The translations under genes were made by a program, and so were the position numbers. A stretch of DNA of 64,000 nt from an uncultured Clostridia bacterium (GTDB lineage Bacteria; Bacillota; Clostridia; TANB77; CAG-508), in contig CANQGE010000007.1 of NCBI GenBank assembly GCA_947601495.1, forward strand, positions 1 through 64,000, given 5' to 3'. The notes beneath the pieces are model-generated. The model was given only the letters and a program-made list of their open reading frames with translations, was not told the origin of the DNA and made no database searches. How positions within the stretch are numbered: the stretch's first letter is position 1; each line of letters opens with the position of its first letter. Positions 40,444 through 49,177 of the stretch are shown one piece after another.

Positions 40444-41388
40444 TTATATATTATTAATATAATTTTGTACATATTGAGTTGCCATAGGTGTACATTTGCT
40501 TGGATCTTTAATTAAATAGTAAAAAGTATGTGCAAAAAATTCCATTTCATTTCTAACTGATGATGAATTTGAAATTCTTGATTTAAAAGTATCTACTTCT
40601 TGGTTGTAGATTTCCCAAAATTCATCACTTAAACTTGGAAAATCAAAATACCAATCTACAAAATGTCCCATTTCATGAACTACTGATTCTCTTACACAAC
40701 TTTTTTTATTTTGTATAATGATTTGCTTAGAGTCTGTTTTTGTTGCACCTAGTACATTTGAATAAGCTCCTCCAAAATATTTTGAAGCTATATTTTCATT
40801 TGTTATGTTAATTGTCCAGCCATTACTACTAAAAGCATTTACTACATTTGGTGGTAACTTATTAATCTCACTTTCAGCAGTTTGCAATATTTCTAAAGGC
40901 ACTTGTTCTGGCAATATTAAAAAGCCATAATTTGATCTTATAATTTGGCTTTGCTCATAGCTTGGAGTTATGCTATTGCTAATTTCTTCGTTTACTACTT
41001 CTTCATTTATTATATTTTGAGTTGAATTTTCTTCTTTATTCGAATTTTCATTTGTTTCTGGAATTTGATTTTGAACTAAATTTTCTTTTGAATCTGCAAT
41101 TTTTATATCTTGTGAATTTTCACTTGAGCTTTGAACTGAATCTTCATTTGAAGTTTCACTTGAACTTTGATTAATTTGTTCTAAATTTTCTATAGCTAAT
41201 GTATTATTTTCTGTTAACTTTTCTTCTGTGTTTAAAATATTATTACTTGTGTATATCTCGAAACTTTCTTTTGTTTTTGAATTTAAACTCTGGTCTTTTA
41301 AAGTCGTTCTTACAGACATAACATAATTTCCTAAAACTATAACAGTAATAAAAAAGACCAGAAGAATCAAAAACAAATATTTTTTCAT
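40444..41388 (-). CDS. Exported zincin metalloprotease of the ATLF/PPEP-like type
   Basis: A 314-residue protein with an N-terminal membrane or signal segment (YLFLILLVFFITVIVLGNYV) and a 110-residue Ser/Asn/Glu-rich linker. The C-terminal domain carries VVHEMGHFVDWYF (HExxH) and, about 35 residues later, NEMEFFAHTFYYL with a likely third zinc ligand Glu. This layout resembles the anthrax lethal factor-like domain and the secreted Pro-Pro endopeptidases of Clostridia. The substrate is unknown and the family call is pattern-based. Confidence 0.75.
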   Translation of the reverse strand: MKKYLFLILLVFFITVIVLGNYVMSVRTTLKDQSLNSKTKESFEIYTSNNILNTEEKLTENNTLAIENLEQINQSSSETSNEDSVQSSSENSQDIKIADSKENLVQNQIPETNENSNKEENSTQNIINEEVVNEEISNSITPSYEQSQIIRSNYGFLILPEQVPLEILQTAESEINKLPPNVVNAFSSNGWTINITNENIASKYFGGAYSNVLGATKTDSKQIIIQNKKSCVRESVVHEMGHFVDWYFDFPSLSDEFWEIYNQEVDTFKSRISNSSSVRNEMEFFAHTFYYLIKDPSKCTPMATQYVQNYINNI

Positions 41389-41525
41389 TTTGAATTCTCC
41401 TTATTTTCTTGATATTACTTATTTATATTTTTAATATTACTTATATTATAAAGTTAACATAAATATTTTACTATGAGTTAATACTTTATGTCAAGTGTTT
41501 TCGCTCATTTTCCCTTATTTTGCAA

Positions 41526-41607
41526 CAAAAAAACTTAAACTTTTGTTATGAACTTTTTTGTTAGAATTTTTTCTAACAATTTGTGTTCACTTAAGTTTAA
41601 GTTTTTC
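41526..41607 (-). terminator. Nested double hairpin after lysS
   Basis: An outer palindrome (AAAAACTTAAACTT with its complement) encloses an inner hairpin TGTTAGAA-N-TTCTAACA. Both end in T runs on the minus strand. It lies ~50 bases past the lysS stop and could work as two stacked terminators. The rest of the gap up to 41389 is AT-rich with no feature I can support. Confidence 0.6.
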
Positions 41608-41660
41608 TTATTTTATAAAACAATTTTATTTAAATATTGTGCATATTTTTATATATTATT

Positions 41661-43808
41661 TTATGCATATTGTTCAAAGCTTTTTTGTATTTCGTCTTCT
41701 ACTTCTTTCATTGCATCAAGTGTGTTTTGTAGCAATTCATCTAATTCCCAACCTAATTGCTCAGCTCCACGAGAAATAATGTCTCTTGAGCAACCTGCTG
41801 CAAATTTTAAGTCTTTATATTTCTTTTTTAAGCTTTTTAATTCCATATCTTTAGTGCTTTGTGATGGTCTCATTTTAGCTGCAGCCCAAATTAATCCAGA
41901 TAATTCATCTACTGCAAATAATATTTTTTCCATTTTACTTTCTGGTACAACATCTGAGCAGATTCCATATCCATGACTACAAACAGCATGTACTATTTCA
42001 TCATTTGCATTAATTTCTTTTAATATTTCTGGTGCTTTTTGGCAATGTTCGTTTGGGTACATTTCATAATCTATGTCATGTAATAATCCTGTTAATCCCC
42101 AGAATTCTTCATCTTCATTATACTTTCTAGCAAAATGTCTCATTATTTGTTCAACTGTAAAAGCATGTCTTATATGAAATTCATCTTTATTATATTTTTT
42201 TAATAAATTAATTGCATCATCTCTGTTTATATTTAGCTCAACTTTGCTACTTTTAGCTTCTTCTTGACTTTCGGTTTTTTTAGATTTATTTTCACTAGTT
42301 GTTCCTGCAATTGGTTTCATTGTTGGGAAGAATAGAACATCTCTTATTGAAGGTGCATCTGTAAATAGCATTACCATTCTATCAATACCAATTCCTTCTC
42401 CACCTGTTGGAGGCATTCCATATTGAAGTGCATTAATAAAGTCATCATCCATCATTCCTGCTTCATCATCACCATTTGCTTTTGCTTCAACTTCTTTTTT
42501 AAATCTTTCATATTGGTCTATTGGGTCATTTAATTCTGAGAAAGCATTTCCATATTCACGTCCACATATGAAGAATTCAAATCTTTGAGTTAATCTTGGA
42601 TCTTGTTTTGTTTTCTTAGCAAGAGGAGAAACTTCAATTGGATAATCATATATAAATGTTGGTTGAATTAAAGTTTTTTCAACATATTCATCAAAGAATA
42701 ATGCTATAATATTTCCTCTTGTTTCTTTACCGAATGGAATTTCAATATTGTGTTTTTTTGCAACTTCAATAGCTTCTGCATCTGTTTGAATTTCATTAAA
42801 GTCAACACCACATGCTTCTTTAACACTATCTATCATTGTAATTTTTTTCCATCCACCTGGAGTTAAATCTAATTCTTGTCCTTGATATGAAAATTTATAT
42901 GAACCTTTAACTTTCATAGCAATTCTTGAAAACATTTCTTCAGTTAAATTCATCATATCATGATAGTTTTCATAAGCACTATAAAATTCAATTGAAGTAA
43001 ATTCAGGATTATGACGAATGTCCATTCCTTCATTTCTAAATATTCTACCTATTTCATAAACTTTATCAAAACCACCTACAATAAGCCTTTTTAAGTTAAG
43101 CTCTGTTGCAATTCTTAAATACATATCTAAATCTAAAGTATTATGATGAGTTATAAATGGTCTTGCTGTAGCTCCTCCTGAAATTGTATTTAAAATTGGA
43201 GTTTCAACTTCTAAATATCCCTTCTCATCTAATATTGCTCTAATTTCTTTAATAATTGCTGTTCTAACTTTAAAACTATCTTTAACTTCTGGATTCATTA
43301 TTAAATCTAGATATCTTTGTCTGTATCTTAAATCAACATCTTTTAAACCATGAAATTTTTCTGGAAGTGGTCTTAAAGATTTTGAAAGTAGTTTTACTTC
43401 TTTTGCATGAACAGAAATTTCTTCAGTTTTTGTTTTAAAAACAAAACCTTTTATTCCAATAATATCTCCAATATCCCATGTTTTAAAAGCTTTATATGCT
43501 TCTTCCCCTAAATCATTTATGCTAACATAACTTTGAATTTTTTCATCACTATCTTGAATTGTGCAAAATGAAGCTTTTCCCATAATTCTTTTTGCAATAA
43601 TTCTTCCTGCTATTGAAACATCTTTATTTTCAAAACTATCATAGTTTGATTTAATTTCTCCAGCAGTATTTGTTCTATCGTATTCTGTAACTTCATAAGG
43701 ATCTTTGCCAGCTTCTTGAAGTTCCTTTAACTTATCAATCCTTACTTGCATTAACTTATTAACATCTTCTTCAGTTTGAATTACTTCACTATTTTCATTT
43801 TCACTCAT
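41661..43808 (-). CDS. lysS: Lysyl-tRNA synthetase (class II) fused to an HD-domain hydrolase
   Basis: Residues 1-500 are a normal class II LysRS: an anticodon-binding OB fold, motif 2 ([20 protein letters not shown]) and motif 3 ([20 protein letters not shown]). A Lys/Ser/Glu linker (~505-525) leads into a C-terminal HD-hydrolase of ~190 residues with [21 protein letters not shown] and [11 protein letters not shown]. In many Firmicutes a very similar HD protein is a separate gene. Fusion to LysRS is unusual to my knowledge; the ORF is uninterrupted. LysRS charges tRNA-Lys. The HD part may hydrolyse a nucleotide, but this is inference. Confidence 0.92.
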   Translation of the reverse strand: MSENENSEVIQTEEDVNKLMQVRIDKLKELQEAGKDPYEVTEYDRTNTAGEIKSNYDSFENKDVSIAGRIIAKRIMGKASFCTIQDSDEKIQSYVSINDLGEEAYKAFKTWDIGDIIGIKGFVFKTKTEEISVHAKEVKLLSKSLRPLPEKFHGLKDVDLRYRQRYLDLIMNPEVKDSFKVRTAIIKEIRAILDEKGYLEVETPILNTISGGATARPFITHHNTLDLDMYLRIATELNLKRLIVGGFDKVYEIGRIFRNEGMDIRHNPEFTSIEFYSAYENYHDMMNLTEEMFSRIAMKVKGSYKFSYQGQELDLTPGGWKKITMIDSVKEACGVDFNEIQTDAEAIEVAKKHNIEIPFGKETRGNIIALFFDEYVEKTLIQPTFIYDYPIEVSPLAKKTKQDPRLTQRFEFFICGREYGNAFSELNDPIDQYERFKKEVEAKANGDDEAGMMDDDFINALQYGMPPTGGEGIGIDRMVMLFTDAPSIRDVLFFPTMKPIAGTTSENKSKKTESQEEAKSSKVELNINRDDAINLLKKYNKDEFHIRHAFTVEQIMRHFARKYNEDEEFWGLTGLLHDIDYEMYPNEHCQKAPEILKEINANDEIVHAVCSHGYGICSDVVPESKMEKILFAVDELSGLIWAAAKMRPSQSTKDMELKSLKKKYKDLKFAAGCSRDIISRGAEQLGWELDELLQNTLDAMKEVEDEIQKSFEQYA

Positions 43809-43938
43809 TTAAAAAACGCCCCTTTTATTTATTTGTTTATTGATTTCAGTATTATATAATATTTTCCGTTTATTGTAAACTAGTTTTTTTGCAAATAAAA
43901 CTAGTTTTTTCAAATAAATTTATTTTTATAAAATAAGT

Positions 43939-44098
43939 CTATTGTAATGTTAATATATAACTTTATATGTGACGCGTAAGCGACCAAACGAAGCGTAAGC
44001 GAAGTGCGATTGGAGCAATCTTCCTTTTATTTTATTTTTTAAAAAAGAAGATTGCGACACCAAGTCACAATTAAAGTTATATATTAACACTACAATAG
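43939..44098. repeat. Structured palindromic repeat, copy C
   Basis: The core GTGAC to GTCAC (43969-44068) contains GCGATTGGAGCAAT and GCGACACCAAG, the same strings as copies A and B but with a longer second hairpin (AATCTTCC/GAAGATT). Its AT arms (CTATTGTAATGTTAATATAT) match the complement of the right arm with G-T wobbles. It lies in the lysS-aspS gap next to copy D. Confidence 0.85.
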
Positions 44099-44099
44099 A

Positions 44100-44247
44100 C
44101 TATAGTTTATAATAATTAATATTTTACGCGTATGCGACGGGCCGAAGCGAAGCGGAGGGCGATTGGAGCAATCTTCATATTTTTATTTTAAAAAAGAATA
44201 TTGCGACACCAAGTCACAAATAAAATTATATATAAGCACTACAATAG
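44100..44247. repeat. Structured palindromic repeat, copy D
   Basis: A divergent copy: the first hairpin reads GCGACGGGCCGAAGCGAAGC before the conserved GATTGGAGCAATCTT, and the end reads ATTGCGACACCAAGTCAC. The right AT arm (TATATATAAGCACTACAATAG) resembles the arm sequence of copy E. The left arm is degenerate. With copy C it fills the 500-base gap between lysS and aspS; I see nothing else there. Confidence 0.8.
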
Positions 44248-44309
44248 ATTTTTACTGAAATATTAAAATTATTAGATTTACTTAAATTATTAAAATTGTG
44301 AGAAGCGAC

Positions 44310-46073
44310 TTATTTTAAATCTAGTTTTATATGCACATCTCTTAATTGCCTATCATTTACAATTCCAGGTGCCCCCATTAACACATCTTGTGCTTTTGAA
44401 TTCATTGGGAATGCAATTACTTCTCTTATGCTTTCTTCTTCTGCAAGTAACATAAGAATTCTGTCTATTCCTGGTGCAATACCAGCATGTGGTGGAGCAC
44501 CATAATGAAAAGCTTTATATAAAGCAGAAAACTTTCTTAATATTTCTTCTTCAGTATATCCTGCCATTTCAAATGCTTTAACCATTATTTCTGGATCATG
44601 ATTTCTAACAGCACCTGAAGAAAGCTCTATTCCATTACACACTATATCATATTGATATGCATAAATTTCTAATGGGTCTTTAGTTTCTAATGCATCCATT
44701 CCCCCTTGTGGCATTGAAAATGGGTTATGTGAAAATTCTAATTTTCCACTATCTCCTATTTCAAACATTGGAAAATCAACAATCCAGCAAAAACTATATA
44801 CAGAGTTATCTATCAAATTTTGTCTTATTCCTATTTCTTTTCTAATTTCTCCTGCTAACTTTTCAACAATTCCTTTATGTTCTGCAATAAAGAAAATACT
44901 ATCTCCTTCTTTTGTATCTGTTTGAGTTAATAGTTCTTCTCTTGCACTGTCTGGAATAAGTTTTGCAATAGGTCCTTGAAGGCTTCTATCTTCATTTACC
45001 TTAAGCCATGCTAGACCTTTTGCTTTACATTCTGTAATTGCAAAGTTTTCCATTTCATCATAAAAAGTTCTTGTAGCATTTGCTCCATTTGGAAGTGTGA
45101 TTGTTCTTACAATTTTTCCATTAAATACTTTTATATCTAATTTTTCAAAAATGTTTGTTACATCTTTAATTTCTAGTGGATTTCTTAAATCTGGCTTATC
45201 TGTTCCATATTTAAGCATTGCTTCTTTATAAGGAATTCTTGGAAATGGATATTTAACTATTTTCTTGTTAGAAAATTTTGAAAATGTATTATAAATTACT
45301 TTTTCCATAACATCAAAAACATCTTCTTGTGTTGCAAATGCCATTTCCATATCTAGCTGATAAAATTCTCCTGGAGAGCGGTCTGCTCTAGCATCTTCAT
45401 CTCTAAAGCAAGGTGCTATTTGAAAATATTTGTCTATTCCAGATACCATAAGTAGTTGTTTAAATTGTTGAGGTGCTTGTGGAAGTGCATAAAACTTTCC
45501 TGGATATATTCTACTTGGAACTAAATAATCTCTAGCTCCTTCTGGTGATGAGCTAGTAAGTATTGGCGTTTGCACTTCTAAAAAGCCTTGCTCTATCATT
45601 TGAGTTCTTAAAAATTGAATAAGTTCTGCTCTTAATTTTAAATTTTCTAAACTCTTTCTAGCTCTTAAATCTAAAAATCTATATTCTAGCCTTAAATCTT
45701 CTCTAACGCTTCTATTATTTGAAATATCAAAAGGTAATCCTTTTGTTCTTTTTCCTAAAATTTCAATTTTGTCTGCAAATAATTCTACTGTTCCTGTTTC
45801 AATTGCTCTATTTATTGTTTCTTCATCTCTTAGTCTAACTTTGCCAGAAACTGAAATTGTAGATTCTACTGGTATTCTTGATGCAAAATTAACTTTTTCT
45901 TCATTACCTGAAACTACAATTTGTGTAATTCCATACTGGTCTCTTAAATCAATAAATAAAACTCCTCCTAAATCTCTTATTGTGTCTACCCAACCTGCTA
46001 GCCTTATTTCTTCTCCTACATTTTTCTCTCGTAATTCAGAACAATTATATGTTCTATAAACATTCTCCTTCAT
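44310..46073 (-). CDS. aspS: Aspartyl-tRNA synthetase, bacterial type
   Basis: AspRS charges tRNA-Asp with aspartate; non-discriminating forms also charge tRNA-Asn. The 587-residue product has the N-terminal anticodon-binding OB fold (EIRLAGWVDTIRDLGGVLFI), a class II core (LPQAPQQFKQLLMVSGIDKY, CFRDEDARADRSPGEFYQLD), the bacterial GAD insertion and motif 3 (APPHAGIAPGIDRILMLLAE). The strip RDLGG carries Leu where some non-discriminating enzymes have His (family knowledge), so its specificity is unclear from sequence. It is controlled by a T-box leader. Confidence 0.97.
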   Translation of the reverse strand: MKENVYRTYNCSELREKNVGEEIRLAGWVDTIRDLGGVLFIDLRDQYGITQIVVSGNEEKVNFASRIPVESTISVSGKVRLRDEETINRAIETGTVELFADKIEILGKRTKGLPFDISNNRSVREDLRLEYRFLDLRARKSLENLKLRAELIQFLRTQMIEQGFLEVQTPILTSSSPEGARDYLVPSRIYPGKFYALPQAPQQFKQLLMVSGIDKYFQIAPCFRDEDARADRSPGEFYQLDMEMAFATQEDVFDVMEKVIYNTFSKFSNKKIVKYPFPRIPYKEAMLKYGTDKPDLRNPLEIKDVTNIFEKLDIKVFNGKIVRTITLPNGANATRTFYDEMENFAITECKAKGLAWLKVNEDRSLQGPIAKLIPDSAREELLTQTDTKEGDSIFFIAEHKGIVEKLAGEIRKEIGIRQNLIDNSVYSFCWIVDFPMFEIGDSGKLEFSHNPFSMPQGGMDALETKDPLEIYAYQYDIVCNGIELSSGAVRNHDPEIMVKAFEMAGYTEEEILRKFSALYKAFHYGAPPHAGIAPGIDRILMLLAEEESIREVIAFPMNSKAQDVLMGAPGIVNDRQLRDVHIKLDLK

Positions 46074-46129
46074 AAAAATTCACTCCTTTTTTTATTTTTA
46101 CATAGGGACGGAAATTGTTTTAATCAAAC

Positions 46130-46360
46130 AAAAAAGCTTTCATCTCTGTAACCTAAGTTACAGGGACGAAAGCTAAACTTCCGCGGTGCCACCCTATTTG
46201 AAAACTTATTGTTTTCCACTTTTATTTGTTGTAATAAATTACAACTGTAAATTGCTCCAATGTGTTTCACAAATTGAACTTTATTTAAAATGCTCTCAGC
46301 CGGTGGCATTTTTTCTCTGTAAAATGTTTTTCAAAATGCTTTCATCTTCACTGCAATATC
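46130..46360 (-). ncRNA. T-box leader of aspS, specifier reads as AAC (Asn)
   Basis: The T-box sequence AGGGTGGCACCGCGG is at 46182-46196 (minus strand) with a terminator just after it (46136-46174: GCTTTCGTCCCTGTAAC and complement, then TTTTTT). Stem I has the base ATTGC/GCAAT, an AGTGA-type bend and a distal loop near CACCGGCTGAGAG. In the specifier loop the minus strand reads GTGA-AAC-A-CATTGGAGC. By the spacing of B. subtilis glyQS (specifier, one A, then lower stem), the specifier is AAC at 46264-46266, an asparagine codon. The bulge UGGC would pair with a G73 discriminator. Confidence 0.9.
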
Positions 46361-46372
46361 TATAATATATTT

Positions 46373-46402
46373 ATTATAGCGTAATTTGGGCTATATTGTC
46401 AA
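46373..46402 (-). promoter_or_regulatory. Promoter of the aspS T-box transcript
   Basis: Perfect TTGACA (46397-46402) and TATAAT (46373-46378) on the minus strand are spaced by 18 bases. They lie immediately upstream of stem I of the T-box and just past the mltG stop codon. Confidence 0.85.
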
Positions 46403-46405
46403 GTT

Positions 46406-47497
46406 TTATTCATAAACATACCATAAACCTTCATCTTTTAATTCCTGAATTTTTTTATTGTGTTCGTTTTCTGTTTTTGTAAAATAAACTTTTTTGTTCT
46501 TATCTGCTACAAAATAAAATGCATCTGTTTCTTTATAATGTAAAGTTGCTTCTATTGCTGATTTGCTAGGATTACAAATAGGTCCTACTGGTATTTTTCC
46601 TGCCATATTTGGTCCTCTAGTATTATATGGATTTTCTGTATTTAGTTCTTTTTTTGTTAAGTTTCTTTCTCCCATATCAATTTTAAAAGCATAATAAGTG
46701 CTTACATCACTTCCTAAAGGAATTGTTCTAGATAATCTATTTAGGAAAACTCCAACTATTTCAGCTCTATCTTCTGTAGATTCTCCTTCTAGCTCTGCAA
46801 GAGATGCAAGAGTTAAAATTTCATGTATTGTAAAATCACTATTTTCAATATCTTTCTTATAATTATTTAAAAACTTTTCTGTATAGTCTAAAATTACACT
46901 AAAAATATTTTCTACTGAAACTTCTTCATTTTCAAAAGTATATGTATCTGGTAATAAATATCCTTCTAAAGGATAATATATATCTTCATTTTTTATATCA
47001 TCTGTAATAAACCAGTATTTTTCTATTAGTGAATCAATATATTCTTCATCTTCTAAAAGTTTAAAAACATCTTCTTCTGTATTTTCTGTTGAATTTGCAA
47101 TTGTTTTTGCTATCCATCTCATGTTCTTGCCTTCAATAAAAGTAATTTTAACTTCATCGTTAGCAATTTCGCCATTTACAATATGTTCTAATATAGTTTG
47201 CGTATTTTCAGTATTATCTAAATCATATTTACCTGCTTTTAAATTACTAATATTGTTTACTTTAGCATATAATTTTGTGGCAAAAGCACTTTTTATTACA
47301 TTATTTTCTTCTAATAAATTTGCTATACCAGAAAGTCCCATTCCTTCTTTAATTTCTACTCTAATTGGAACATTTTCTTGAGTAGAAGCCTTTTTTACAG
47401 GTTTTAAACTACTACTATACCAAATAAACAAACCTACAAATAATATAATTACAATTCCTAGTATTATTCCTAATATTGTAACTAATTTTGACTTCAT
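46406..47497 (-). CDS. mltG: Endolytic transglycosylase MltG
   Basis: MltG cleaves nascent peptidoglycan glycan strands at the membrane. A 363-residue product with one N-terminal helix (TILGIILGIVIILFVGLFIW), a LysM-like domain and the catalytic domain with ASLAELEGESTEDRAEIVGV, NPYNTRGPNMAGKIPVGPI and FYFVADKNKKVYFT. The catalytic Glu is in LAELEGE. I start at the ATG at 47497 after GAGG; a TTG 18 bases earlier is possible. aspS lies downstream under its own promoter. Confidence 0.94.
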   Translation of the reverse strand: MKSKLVTILGIILGIVIILFVGLFIWYSSSLKPVKKASTQENVPIRVEIKEGMGLSGIANLLEENNVIKSAFATKLYAKVNNISNLKAGKYDLDNTENTQTILEHIVNGEIANDEVKITFIEGKNMRWIAKTIANSTENTEEDVFKLLEDEEYIDSLIEKYWFITDDIKNEDIYYPLEGYLLPDTYTFENEEVSVENIFSVILDYTEKFLNNYKKDIENSDFTIHEILTLASLAELEGESTEDRAEIVGVFLNRLSRTIPLGSDVSTYYAFKIDMGERNLTKKELNTENPYNTRGPNMAGKIPVGPICNPSKSAIEATLHYKETDAFYFVADKNKKVYFTKTENEHNKKIQELKDEGLWYVYE

Positions 47498-47697
47498 ACT
47501 CTTTTCCTCACACAAATTTATTTAGACTTTTAATCTATGTTTGAAATTATATAATAAGACTTTTAAAAAATCTACTTTTTTTTGACATATTTTTTTGTAT
47601 TTTTCAAAAAAATGTTTATTTTTTTATTATTATATAGTATAATGTTAATGTAAAAAATTCTATTATTCTGTTTTTTAGAATGAATTGGAGGTAATAT

Positions 47698-48126
47698 ATG
47701 TGGAAAATTTGGCTTATCCTTTCAGGAATTTTTTTAGTAATAGAAATTATTAATTTAGGGTTTCTAGTTTTTTGGTTCGCAGTTGGAGCTTTCATAGCAA
47801 TGATTGCAAGTTTCTTTATAGATAATATTGCTATTCAAGCTGCAATTTTTTTAATTTCATCTACAATTTTATTATTTGCAACAAAACCTTTTGTTAGTAA
47901 ATTCACATCTAATGATTCATTTATTAAAACAAATTCCGCTTCAATCGAAGGAAAGGTTGGAAAAGTTACTACAGACATTGACCCTATTAATTCAAAAGGT
48001 CAAATAAAAATAGATGGTGAGACTTGGTCTGCGAAATCTATTGACAACACATATATTTCTAAAGATACAGAAATAGTTGTTGAAAAAATTGAGGGTGTAA
48101 AAGCAATAGTTAAACCCTTAGTATAA
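47698..48126 (+). CDS. NfeD-family membrane protein
   Basis: A 142-residue protein with four close membrane helices in residues 1-70 (WKIWLILSGIFLVIEIINLG, FLVFWFAVGAFIAMIASFFI). The C-terminal OB fold is EGKVGKVTTDIDPINSKGQI and DTEIVVEKIEGVKAIVKP. NfeD proteins act beside SPFH proteins, here the next gene 21 bases downstream. TATAAT at 47638 is a candidate -10. Confidence 0.88.
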   Translation: MWKIWLILSGIFLVIEIINLGFLVFWFAVGAFIAMIASFFIDNIAIQAAIFLISSTILLFATKPFVSKFTSNDSFIKTNSASIEGKVGKVTTDIDPINSKGQIKIDGETWSAKSIDNTYISKDTEIVVEKIEGVKAIVKPLV

Positions 48127-48147
48127 AATTTAGGAGGATTTATTATA

Positions 48148-49065
48148 ATGGGAGGATTCGTATTAGTACTATTTATCATCATTTGTATTGTGGCTTATAA
48201 AACAATTAAAATTGTTAAGCAATCAGAAGTTTATATTATTGAAAGATTAGGTAGATTTCATAAAGTTGCAGAGGCTGGTCTTACAATAATTGTACCATTT
48301 CTTGATCAAGTTCGTTCAGTTGTAAGTTTAAAACAACAAACAATGGACGTTCCACCACAAGCTGTTATCACATCAGATAACGTTACAATTACTATTGACA
48401 CAGTTGTGTTCTACAAAATTACAGATCCTGCAAAAGCAGTTTATGAAATTCAAAGTTTGAAAAAAGGTATTGAATATTTATCTATAACAACAATTCGTGA
48501 TATCGTTGGTAAAATGGAATTAGATGAAACATTTAGCTCAAGAGATATCATTAATGATAAATTAAGAGCAATACTAGATGAAGCAACAGATGCTTGGGGA
48601 TGTAAAATCGATAGAGTTGAAATTAAAGATATTACACCACCTGCTGACATTAGAGATGCAATGGAAAAACAAATGAACGCAGAAAGAAATAAAAGAGCTT
48701 TAATTCTTGAAGCAGAAGGTGAAAGACAATCTGCAATTACACTTGCTGAAGGTAGAAAAGAAGCTGCTATATTAGATGCTGAAGCTGATAAAGAGGCTAG
48801 AATTAGAAGAGCTTCCGGTGAAGCTGAAGCTATAAAACAAGTTGCTGATGCAAAAGCTCAAGAAATTCATATGGTTTATGATGCAATTAAAAAATCTGAT
48901 CCAAACGATAAATTAGTTCAATTAAAATCTTTAGAAGCTCTACAAGAAGTTGCAAAAGGTGAAGCAAATAAAATATTTATTCCTTTTGAAGCAACAAAAG
49001 CACTTAGCAGTTTAGGTGCAATGTCTGAAGCTGTTAAAGATAACCGTAAAAAAGATGCTGAATAA
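48148..49065 (+). CDS. SPFH/band-7 (stomatin-like) membrane protein
   Basis: A 305-residue protein with an N-terminal membrane anchor (FVLVLFIIICIVAYKTIKIV), a band-7 domain (SEVYIIERLGRFHKVAEAGL, MDVPPQAVITSDNVTITIDT), a heptad-rich helix with ALILEAEGERQSAITLAEGR and a C-terminal tail. It belongs to the stomatin/QmcA group that forms oligomeric membrane rings. It pairs with the NfeD-like gene in front, a conserved two-gene unit. AGGAGG precedes the ATG. Confidence 0.93.
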   Translation: MGGFVLVLFIIICIVAYKTIKIVKQSEVYIIERLGRFHKVAEAGLTIIVPFLDQVRSVVSLKQQTMDVPPQAVITSDNVTITIDTVVFYKITDPAKAVYEIQSLKKGIEYLSITTIRDIVGKMELDETFSSRDIINDKLRAILDEATDAWGCKIDRVEIKDITPPADIRDAMEKQMNAERNKRALILEAEGERQSAITLAEGRKEAAILDAEADKEARIRRASGEAEAIKQVADAKAQEIHMVYDAIKKSDPNDKLVQLKSLEALQEVAKGEANKIFIPFEATKALSSLGAMSEAVKDNRKKDAE

Positions 49066-49070
49066 TTAAG

Positions 49071-49137
49071 AAGAGATTTGAAATTTTAAATGAATCCTCA
49101 TAAATAAAGAGGATTCATTTTTTTACTCAAATCTCTT
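49071..49137 (+). terminator. Nested double terminator after the SPFH gene
   Basis: An outer stem AAGAGATTTGA/TCAAATCTCTT encloses an inner hairpin AATGAATCCTC/GAGGATTCATT. Each is followed by a T run on the plus strand. Confidence 0.85.
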
Positions 49138-49177
49138 TTTCATTATATTCTTTTAAGTTCTTATATCTAAAAGAATG

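Noticed and set aside
43809-44309. A T-box or riboswitch before lysS
   Set aside because: No T-box sequence is found; the gap is filled by repeat copies C and D.
46124-46309. Small ORF inside the aspS leader
   Set aside because: It lies across the T-box stems and has no RBS; the RNA structure explains the region.
46130-46360. T-box specifier GAC or GAT for aspartate
   Set aside because: Neither triplet lies in the specifier loop on the fold I can draw; a GAT occurs on the 5' strand of stem I, where specifiers do not sit.
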